Assembly (NCBI GenBank): GCA_900771165.1
Contig: CAAGMX010000239.1
Location: forward strand, 1 to 5,552
Length of the DNA: 5,552 nucleotides
Reading direction: 5' to 3'
DNA from: Victivallales bacterium
GTDB taxonomy: Bacteria; Verrucomicrobiota; Lentisphaeria; Oligosphaerales; Oligosphaeraceae
The notes beneath the pieces were generated by a model. The model ran no database searches. It was not told where the DNA came from and saw nothing but the letters and a program-made list of their open reading frames with translations. A program made the translations under genes and the position numbers. Shown piece by piece: positions 1-5,257 of this stretch (its first letter is position 1; every line of letters starts with the position of its first letter).

Positions 1-12
1 CTCTTCCGATCT
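1..12. other. Probable sequencing-adapter remnant at contig end
   Basis: The first 12 bases (CTCTTCCGATCT) are identical to the 3' end of the common Illumina adapter. An exact 12-base match placed precisely at the sequence edge is very unlikely by chance. It is read as untrimmed adapter assembled into the contig, so genuine genomic sequence should begin at about base 13. The bases happen to stay open in the reading frame of the following gene (Leu-Phe-Arg-Ser), so residues predicted from them should be ignored. Confidence 0.8.
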
Positions 13-318
13 GCATTTGGTCGCTCCCGTTTAGCGCTTGGTATGTTCAAAACGGAACAAGAAGCAAAGAACTTTTTATCATATTGTAATTCTAATATCA
101 TTCGTTTTTTGTTTCGAATGTCAGATGAATCTCTAACTTCCTTGGCTAAAGAAGTTCCTGATTTGGAAAATTATACGAAACAAAATAGGATAATAGATTT
201 TTCCAAAAATATCGATGATCAGCTGTGTTCTATGATTGGGTTTGACGAGTTAGAGAAGGTATTCATCATGAAAACAATCCATGACATCGATGCGTCTCGT
301 GGAAAAGTAAGTCCGTGA
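13..318 (+). CDS. C-terminal fragment of a restriction-modification methylase-like protein (5' end missing)
   Basis: The frame is open from the sequence edge to the TGA at 316-318, so only about 100 C-terminal residues are present. The first internal Met (base 43) is not a convincing start, because recognisable sequence (SRLALG) precedes it in frame. The segment FKTEQEAKNFLSYCNS, followed by IIRFLF and then DFSKNIDDQL and FDELEKVFI, resembles the end of Eco57I/type IIG-like methylase-specificity subunits. In those, an 'F-T-x-x-E-A-x-N-F-x-S-Y' block is followed by 'W/F-S-K-x-I-D-x-Q-L' and a final 'E-x-x-F-I' helix. This is family recall, not a search, and no catalytic motif lies inside the window. 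The gene is strikingly AT-rich and uses codons such as AAA, TTT, ATA and TTA, unlike everything downstream, which suggests horizontal acquisition. It converges on the tRNA-Ser gene. Confidence 0.55.
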   Translation, partial: AFGRSRLALGMFKTEQEAKNFLSYCNSNIIRFLFRMSDESLTSLAKEVPDLENYTKQNRIIDFSKNIDDQLCSMIGFDELEKVFIMKTIHDIDASRGKVSP

Positions 319-367
319 TTTACTCGACGGTGTGGGAGGTGTTGCGGGGGGCATCCGCATAGGCACG

Positions 368-395
368 AAAAAAGCCGCTGGGGGACCAGCGGCTT
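368..395 (-). terminator. Rho-independent terminator of the tRNA-Glu/tRNA-Ser unit
   Basis: A perfect 8-bp stem (374-381 GCCGCTGG with 386-393 CCAGCGGC) encloses a 4-base loop (382-385). Two A:T pairs extend it outward. Read on the minus strand, the hairpin is followed immediately by six T residues (368-373). It lies 14 bp beyond the encoded CCA end of tRNA-Ser, the expected place for the tRNA unit to stop. In the plus direction only two T residues follow, so it should terminate the convergent methylase-like gene poorly. Confidence 0.88.
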
Positions 396-407
396 CAGCG
401 GAAAAGG

Positions 408-499
<92 letters not shown>

Positions 500-521
500 G
501 CAGAAAAGGGGTTTTCCGAAA

Positions 522-597
522 TGGCATCTCCAAGGAGAATTGAACTCCTGTTACCAGGATGAAAACCTGGTGTCCTAGGCCACTAGACGATGGAGAC
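522..597 (-). tRNA. tRNA-Glu (anticodon UUC)
   Basis: Read on the minus strand, the acceptor stem GTCTCCA (591-597) pairs with TGGAGAT (526-532), with one G:U pair at the top. Discriminator G and an encoded CCA (522-524) follow. The anticodon stem CCAGG/CCTGG carries the loop TTTTCAT, giving anticodon UUC for glutamate. The T arm AGGAG-TTCAATT-CTCCT closes properly, and the length is 76 nt including CCA. It is the upstream member of a two-tRNA unit ending in tRNA-Ser. Confidence 0.95.
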
Positions 598-807
598 CCG
601 GAATCGTAGACAGTGGGATTAAGATATAGCCTCAAAAGGAAATTGCAAATAGGCAACCCTGGGTTTCTTTCCTGCCTGGGGGATGGGCTTTTCCGGGGCA
701 AGGGAGGATTCCCCCTTTGGCCGTGGCGGGAGGGGTGCGGGGCCGGTTTCCTTTCCTAGGGAGGCAAGGAGGAACGGAGGGGGGAAAGGGGGAGTATATT
801 CCCGCCT
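598..807. other. G-rich intergenic region between tRNA unit and mutY
   Basis: No gene is visible here. The first ~50 bp hold the candidate tRNA promoter. The remainder is strongly G-rich on the plus strand: by hand count, bases 601-800 contain 77 G and 36 C. Bases 678-704 form four G runs with loops of 2, 7 and 3 bases, matching the simple G-quadruplex pattern. The promoter of the mutY-led operon should be here, but no convincing -35/-10 pair was found on the plus strand. A TAG in the mutY frame at 757-759 rules out a much earlier mutY start. Confidence 0.6.
621..648 (-). promoter_or_regulatory. Candidate sigma-70-type promoter for the tRNA unit
   Basis: On the minus strand, TTGCAA (643-648) is followed after 16 bp by TATCTT (621-626). 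This gives a plausible -35/-10 pair, with transcription expected to begin about 17 bp upstream of tRNA-Glu. The patch is more AT-rich than its surroundings. Each hexamer departs from consensus, and the organism's sigma-factor preferences are unknown. Confidence 0.4.
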
Positions 808-1830
808 ATGATTTCCTCCTGTCACATCTCCCGACTCCTGGCCTGGTTTGAAGAAAATGCCCGTCCTCTTCCCTGGCGGGAGAATCCTCCGAATCCCTAT
901 CACGTGTGGCTATCGGAGATCATGCTTCAGCAGACCCGGATCGAGGCGGTGACGGAGGCCTACGGGCGCATTTTGGCGGCTTGTCCCACGGTGGAGTCTT
1001 TGGCGTCCCTATCGGAGGAGGCGTTGTTGAAGCTTTGGCAGGGATTGGGGTACTATTCCCGTGCCCGTCATCTTCACGAGGCGGCCCGTCGGATTGTGGA
1101 GTGGGGGGGCTTTCCCGGCACCTGGGAGGGATGGCGTGCCTTGCCTGGAGTGGGGGACTACACCGCTTCCGCCGTAGGGGCCATTGTGCTGGGGGAGCGT
1201 CATCCAGCGGTGGACGGCAATGTGGTGCGGGTGCTCTCCCGTCTGTTGGCCCGGGATGTCTCCCCGCTTCAGGCTCGGAAGCTGTTGGAGCAGGGGATTC
1301 AGGAGACCGACTCTCCCTCCGCCTTCACCCAGGCCTGGATGGAGCTGGGGGAGGTGGTGTGCATCCCCCACGGGCATCCCCGCTGCGGCCAGTGCCCCCT
1401 GGCGGAGTTCTGCCGTGCCCATAGCCAGGGGGCGGAGGAGTCCTTTCCCCCTCCCCGCCGTCGTCCCGCCCGCTCCCGCCACAGTCTCACGGTCTTCCAG
1501 ATTCTTCGGGAGGATGGGGGGCTTGCCCTGCGTCGTCGCCCTGCCCGTGGGCTTTTGGCGGGGATGTGGGAGCCTCCCCATGTTGCGGGGAGTCTGGGGG
1601 TATCTGGGGCCTGGGCGGCCTTGGCGGCCTGGGGGATCTCCCGGGATCAGGCGGAGTTGCGTCCTTTGCCTGCCAGTACCCATTTATTCACCCATCAAGA
1701 GTGGCGCATGACCAACTACCGGGTGCGTCTGCGTCAAGTGCCCCCGGAGTTTCCCTTTGTCTGGGCCACTCCCCAGGAGCTCTCCGCCCGCTTCCCCATT
1801 CCCTCCGCCTTCCGCCTCATTCTCCCATGA
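808..1830 (+). CDS. mutY: A/G-specific adenine DNA glycosylase
   Basis: MutY removes adenine mispaired with 8-oxoguanine or guanine and so prevents G:C to T:A mutations in base excision repair. At 340 aa it has normal family length. The catalytic Glu is E37 in LSEIMLQQT, and GLGYYSRAR (79-87) holds the intercalating Tyr position. The helix-hairpin-helix LPGVGDYTA (112-120) is followed by the catalytic Asp D136 in VDGNVVRVL. Four cysteines (185, 193, 196, 202) form the 4Fe-4S site with C-x7-C-x2-C-x5-C spacing, one residue more in the first gap than in E. coli, as recalled for several other lineages. The C-terminal NUDIX-like 8-oxoG-recognition domain starts near 226, with RRRPARGLLAGMWEPP and HLFTH (292-296). 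ATG 808 is the first start after the in-frame stop at 757. A purine-rich SD-like run ends about 13 bp upstream, rather far. Its stop overlaps the next gene by ATGA. It uses TTG and CGT codons heavily, unlike its downstream neighbours. Confidence 0.95.
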   Translation: MISSCHISRLLAWFEENARPLPWRENPPNPYHVWLSEIMLQQTRIEAVTEAYGRILAACPTVESLASLSEEALLKLWQGLGYYSRARHLHEAARRIVEWGGFPGTWEGWRALPGVGDYTASAVGAIVLGERHPAVDGNVVRVLSRLLARDVSPLQARKLLEQGIQETDSPSAFTQAWMELGEVVCIPHGHPRCGQCPLAEFCRAHSQGAEESFPPPRRRPARSRHSLTVFQILREDGGLALRRRPARGLLAGMWEPPHVAGSLGVSGAWAALAAWGISRDQAELRPLPASTHLFTHQEWRMTNYRVRLRQVPPEFPFVWATPQELSARFPIPSAFRLILP

Positions 1831-3134
1831 ACGACACCCGGCGACAAACCCTCCTTTCCTGGGGAGCCTTGGCCTTCCTGGTCAGCCTCTTCCTCCCCTT
1901 CCCCCAGGGCGGAAAACTCCTCCTCTCCGAATGCTTCGTCCCCCTGATGCTCTGGCAGCTCTGGAACCAGCGGAAAACTCTGGGGACGCTCTGCCTGCGG
2001 GAATTTCCCTGCCTGGCCTTTGCCGCCCTGTGGATGCTTCTGGCCACGGCCGACCACTTTCTCCGGGGATGCGGCTCCCTCTATGACCTGGGGGTCTTCG
2101 CCTACATGGGGCTGATCTTCCTCTTCCTGCGCCTCACCCCCCTTCCGTCCCCCCAGGTCTCCTTCTGCTGGGGCGCGGCTCTCCTGTCCATCCTCTGGAT
2201 CGGGTGGGCTTGCACCAAACTCCTCCCCGTCCAGGGAACGTGCTGGGAAGGGCTCCTCTACTTCGATCGGCATTTCGCCACCCTGGATCCCAATGCCCTG
2301 GTGACCCGTTACCAGTTTCTCTTCTCCAATCCCAATCTCCTGGGGGGCGCCTACATCCTGCCCGTTCTCCTCTGCCTCCCCTGGCTGTGCGCCTGGTTCG
2401 CCGCCGCTTCCCCGGGAAAACGGGCGGTCTGCCTGGCGGTGACGGCCCTGGCCTTCCTCCCCCTGCTGGCCACCGCCTCCAAGATGTCCGTCATGACCCT
2501 GGGACTCCTCACGGGAGGCCTGGCCATGTGCCTGCCCGCCCATCGCCGCCTGGCCGCCGCCCTGGCGTTGGCCGCCACCCTCGCCTTCGGCACCCTCTGC
2601 CTCACCACCGTCTTCTTCCGCACCTATCCCGCCATCCCCCACCGTCCCTGGGTGGATTTCCAGCAGCGGGGCAACTACTCCGTCCACCAGGAAATCTACG
2701 GGAAGATCTTCCTCCAGGCCCCCTGGCGGGAAAAGCTGCTGGGGCATGACGCCGCCCGGCTACGCCAGCTCTATCCCCGCTTCGCCCAGGAGGAGAAGAT
2801 CCGGGAAATCCTGAAACCCTATGGATTCGAAGGGGAAACAGAGCTCTATGCCACCTTCATGGATCCCCATTGCGAATACCTGAATCTTCTCTCCTTCTTC
2901 GGGATCCCCGCTCTCCTGGCCGTGATGGCCTTCCTGGTGCGCCTGGCCGCCCGGGGTGCCTCCGCCGCCCAATACTCCCTGGCCCTGCTGGCGGTGGGCA
3001 TCCTCTTCGCCTTCTTCTGGGAGGATGTGGCCTCCAAACGCTTCCTCTGGGCCGCCCTGGGCATCGCCGCGGCAAGACTGGGAGAAGCCGGGAAATCCCA
3101 GGGGGGCGGAGTGGCAGGGCATGGTTATATTTAA
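1827..3134 (+). CDS. O-antigen ligase/polymerase-like (Wzy/WaaL) multi-pass membrane protein
   Basis: The 435-aa product is mostly hydrophobic, with about 11-12 predicted membrane segments by eye (around 9-24, 32-47, 60-76, 86-102, 111-130, 171-191, 199-236, 242-263, 354-373, 382-398, 404-417). It has one large extracytoplasmic loop at about 264-352. The Wzy_C-type pattern is visible: FSNPNLLGGAY (166-176), TASKMSV (216-222) in place of the usual T-x-S-R block, and DPHCEYLNLLSFFGIPALL (346-364), matching the 'H-x-x-Y-L-x-x-L-x-x-x-G-x-x-x-L' block after the loop. Such proteins join or polymerise undecaprenyl-linked glycans at the outer face of the inner membrane, for LPS O-antigen, exopolysaccharide or protein glycosylation. 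The substrate cannot be told here. Start ATG 1827 overlaps the mutY stop (ATGA) with no SD, implying translational coupling. It ends 8 bp before ftsA. Its position beside ftsA could suggest an envelope role, but a lipid-II SEDS role is not supported by its motifs. Confidence 0.75.
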   Translation: MNDTRRQTLLSWGALAFLVSLFLPFPQGGKLLLSECFVPLMLWQLWNQRKTLGTLCLREFPCLAFAALWMLLATADHFLRGCGSLYDLGVFAYMGLIFLFLRLTPLPSPQVSFCWGAALLSILWIGWACTKLLPVQGTCWEGLLYFDRHFATLDPNALVTRYQFLFSNPNLLGGAYILPVLLCLPWLCAWFAAASPGKRAVCLAVTALAFLPLLATASKMSVMTLGLLTGGLAMCLPAHRRLAAALALAATLAFGTLCLTTVFFRTYPAIPHRPWVDFQQRGNYSVHQEIYGKIFLQAPWREKLLGHDAARLRQLYPRFAQEEKIREILKPYGFEGETELYATFMDPHCEYLNLLSFFGIPALLAVMAFLVRLAARGASAAQYSLALLAVGILFAFFWEDVASKRFLWAALGIAAARLGEAGKSQGGGVAGHGYI

Positions 3135-3142
3135 CCCCGCTT

Positions 3143-4447
3143 ATGAGACAACGACGGGACATCTTTACAGGAATTGTGCTGGGGAGCGACGTGATCCGGG
3201 TGGCTGTGGCCTCCTTTGAGAACCGGGAAGACCCCACCAGCCAGCTCCTGGTGCGTGGCTACGCCAAGGTCCCCTCCCTGAAAATCCGGCGGGACGAGCC
3301 GGAAACCCCGGCCATCGTCACGGAACAGCTGACCAAAGCCCTGGAGGAGGCCTGGACCATGGCCGACTGCGAGGGTTTCCCCGGAAATCTCTCCCTCTGC
3401 ATCTCCGGCGTCCACGTGCAGCGGAAGATCGCCACCGCCACGCTGCCTCTGGATGACCGGAAGGCCATCACCGAGGAGGAGGTCAACAAGGCCATGCACC
3501 TGATCTATCAGGGGAAGAAATCCTGGGAGCCGGAACCCGTGGACGGCATGGTGTGCTGTTTCCCCTTGATCAACCGGGGATTCCGCCTGGCGGACGGACG
3601 CCTGCGGCTCAATGCGGTGGGGCAGGTCTCCACTTCCCTCACGGCAGAGTCCTTCTATTTCCCGGAGGAGGCGGAGACCCACGAGAAAATTGACGCCGTG
3701 GTCCGCAATGCCCTTCCTCCGGAAGCCCTGGTGCGCACCGTGGTCTACGCACCCATCGCCTTGAGCAGCGGCATCTTCCTCCCCAGCATGATGGAGGAAT
3801 GTACCGGACTGGCGGTAGACCTGGGGGCCGGCATGACCTCCTATGTCATCCTGGGACGCTACGGGGCCGTGGCCTGCGGACAGATTCCCGTGGGTATGGA
3901 TCATGTGGTCAACGATCTGGCCATCGCCCTGGGGGTGCAGCTGGACACGGCCCGAAAGCTGGTGGAGGACATGGAGAGGATCCGCTGTTCTCTGGATGTG
4001 AAGCAGGATGGCCAGGCCCGGCTGTTGAATATCCAGGAGAACCTGGAGGGGAATCGCCGCTACATCCAGGTGTGCAGCGCCGCCGTGGAGATGGTGATGG
4101 AGGCCCGCATCCGGGAAATCTTCCAGCTGGTGCGGGAAACCCTGGAGGAGGAAAACTCCCACCACTGGGTGGGCAACGAAATCATTCTCACCGGCCCGGG
4201 GGCCACACTTCCCCAGATCGGGCTGGTGGTGGGCAAGGTCTTCCCCGAACGGAAAGTCAGCCTGGGAACCCCCTACCGTGTCCAGGGAAGAGACGGAATG
4301 ACCTTCGGACCGGAGGATGCCATGGTGATGGGACTCCTCCGGGCCTCCTGCCAGGAAGAACAGCTCCGGGAACATTCCGAGGGAGAGGATAACGAAGGAC
4401 TCCTGGGTAGTCTCAAGGCATTCTGGAAAAGCGTCAGGGACTGGTAA
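3143..4447 (+). CDS. ftsA: Cell division protein FtsA (divergent)
   Basis: FtsA is an actin-family ATPase that tethers FtsZ filaments to the inner membrane and helps recruit the divisome. The 434-aa length is typical (E. coli 420). Recognisable parts in order are the N-terminal beta strand and phosphate-1 region GIVLGSDVIRVAVA (10-23) and the 1C-domain segment LSLCISGVHV (83-92) with the following ITEEEVNKAM. Next come the phosphate-2 motif LAVDLGAGMTSYVI (223-236), the following GQIPVGMDHVVNDLA, and the adenosine motif IILTGPGATLPQIG (347-360). The C-terminal amphipathic membrane helix is GLLGSLKAFWKSVRDW (419-434). Phosphate-1 carries Val12 where an Asp or Glu is normal, and phosphate-2 has Ser where a second Asp is common, so ATP handling may be altered. 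ATG 3143 gives the expected N-terminus, but no SD is visible and the frame is also open upstream. It lies 8 bp after the membrane-protein gene and 3 bp before the FtsZ-like gene. No ftsQ, ddl or mur gene precedes it. Confidence 0.88.
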   Translation: MRQRRDIFTGIVLGSDVIRVAVASFENREDPTSQLLVRGYAKVPSLKIRRDEPETPAIVTEQLTKALEEAWTMADCEGFPGNLSLCISGVHVQRKIATATLPLDDRKAITEEEVNKAMHLIYQGKKSWEPEPVDGMVCCFPLINRGFRLADGRLRLNAVGQVSTSLTAESFYFPEEAETHEKIDAVVRNALPPEALVRTVVYAPIALSSGIFLPSMMEECTGLAVDLGAGMTSYVILGRYGAVACGQIPVGMDHVVNDLAIALGVQLDTARKLVEDMERIRCSLDVKQDGQARLLNIQENLEGNRRYIQVCSAAVEMVMEARIREIFQLVRETLEEENSHHWVGNEIILTGPGATLPQIGLVVGKVFPERKVSLGTPYRVQGRDGMTFGPEDAMVMGLLRASCQEEQLREHSEGEDNEGLLGSLKAFWKSVRDW

Positions 4448-4450
4448 ACC

Positions 4451-5257
4451 ATGGAAGAGATCGCCCCAACCCCCTCTCCGGAGAACGCCCCGGAAAAACC
4501 TTCCATCCTCCTGCTGGGCATGGGAACCGCCGGCGCCCGCGCCGCCTTCTACCTCTATCAGAGAGGCGCCCTGGACGCCCAGTCCATCCTGGCGGTGGAT
4601 GCGGATGCCGAACAGCTGGCCTCCCTGCGCACCCTCCAGTGCCTTCCTGTACCGCCGCCCCCCGCTCTGCCTGCCGGCACCGCCGCCCAGAATGCCCGGG
4701 AGGCCCTGGAGCAGGGGCTCTCTTCCCGGCTGGCGGGATGCCAGATGCTTCTGGTGGTGACCTGCCTGGGCGGGGCCACGGGAGATTTCTACACCCAGGC
4801 GGTCTTGCTGCTGGCCCAGCAGCGGGGAATCCCCGCCGTCACCATCGCCGCTTTGCCCCACGCCTTTGATTCCCGGGAACTGCAGGAACGGGCCGCCCAG
4901 ACCCTGGGCGTCCTTCAGGCCCAGCATTTCGAGGTGCTGACCTTGAATTGCGGACGGCTGGGACAGTTCTTTCCCGATGTCAGCCGGGAGAATGCCTATG
5001 CCCAGGCGGTGCGCTGGATCGCGGAGACCGCCATCGGCTTCCTGACACTCTTTACCCTGCCCCGGGTGGACGCCCCCGGCTCCCCCAACTCCCTGGACCA
5101 CCCCAAAGGCATGGATTTCGACGAAATGCCCAGGGGCATCTTCGCCAGTCTTCGTCCCGCCATCTGGGATTCCAGAGGAAACCTTGATGTGCCTACCTAT
5201 CTACGCCTCCATCTCTCTCTCCCTCTAAATAAGAATAAGGAAAATCGACGCGCATGA
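4451..5257 (+). CDS. Truncated, divergent FtsZ-like protein with FtsA-binding tail
   Basis: The 268-aa product follows ftsA by 3 bp. A Rossmann-type tubulin/FtsZ N-domain is recognisable from about residue 18: ILLLGMGTAGAR (19-30) in place of T1 GxGGGGxN, and ILAVDADAEQL (46-56) matching the FtsZ 'A-I-N-T-D-x-x-x-L' strand. LLVVTCLGGATGDF (100-113) stands in place of the tubulin signature GGGTGTG, followed by PHAFDSRELQE and LTLNCGRL (164-170) like 'PNDRL'. A long helix (about 181-200) corresponds to H7, and GMDFDEM (220-226) may be a T7-loop remnant. The ~100-residue C-terminal GTPase-activating subdomain of FtsZ (usual total 350-400 aa or more) is missing. After about 18 residues comes LDVPTYLR (245-252), matching the conserved FtsZ tail that binds FtsA. 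A basic end, NKNKENRRA, resembles the variable tail of some FtsZs. The GTP motifs are eroded, so GTPase activity is doubtful. The stop overlaps the aldolase start (ATGA). ATG 4451 has only a weak SD. Confidence 0.72.
   Translation: MEEIAPTPSPENAPEKPSILLLGMGTAGARAAFYLYQRGALDAQSILAVDADAEQLASLRTLQCLPVPPPPALPAGTAAQNAREALEQGLSSRLAGCQMLLVVTCLGGATGDFYTQAVLLLAQQRGIPAVTIAALPHAFDSRELQERAAQTLGVLQAQHFEVLTLNCGRLGQFFPDVSRENAYAQAVRWIAETAIGFLTLFTLPRVDAPGSPNSLDHPKGMDFDEMPRGIFASLRPAIWDSRGNLDVPTYLRLHLSLPLNKNKENRRA
5211..5226 (+). repeat. Short CT-rich pyrimidine tract inside the FtsZ-like tail
   Basis: Bases 5212-5220 are a short TC repeat (TCTCTCTCT) followed by CCCTCT. The tract lies just after the codons of the FtsA-binding motif LDVPTYLR. 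It is short, but it is a plausible site for slippage or sequencing error, and a 2-base loss would bring an in-frame TAA a few codons later (bases 5229-5231). Confidence 0.5.

Noticed and set aside
501..521. The tRNA-Ser/tRNA-Glu spacer, checked for a third RNA gene or att repeat
   Set aside because: Only about 20 bp without a stem or a copy of a tRNA end.
1566..1826. An in-frame upstream extension of the membrane-protein gene
   Set aside because: It would overlap mutY by over 260 bp and encode Gly/Pro-rich non-membrane sequence. ATG 1827 gives an ATGA overlap and a normal N-terminus.
1734..2747. A 337-codon minus-strand open frame antisense to the membrane-protein gene
   Set aside because: The product is low-complexity Gly/Glu/Gln, the expected antisense of Leu/Pro/Ala-rich membrane codons. 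The plus strand encodes a coherent membrane protein.
3123..3136. AT-rich inverted repeat GGTTA-TATT-TAACC before ftsA, considered as a dif site or operator
   Set aside because: The arms are only 5 bp and it includes the stop codon of the preceding gene. It does not match the 28-bp XerC/XerD layout as remembered.
2870..3142. An in-frame upstream extension of ftsA
   Set aside because: It lies inside the membrane-protein gene in another frame and encodes Arg/Pro/Gly-rich sequence. FtsA homology begins right after ATG 3143.
3131..5101. A very long open frame (656 codons) on the minus strand, antisense to ftsA and the FtsZ-like gene
   Set aside because: Its translation is dominated by G, H, Q, L and D with no recognisable domain. 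It is the mirror image of GC-rich codons in well-supported plus-strand genes.
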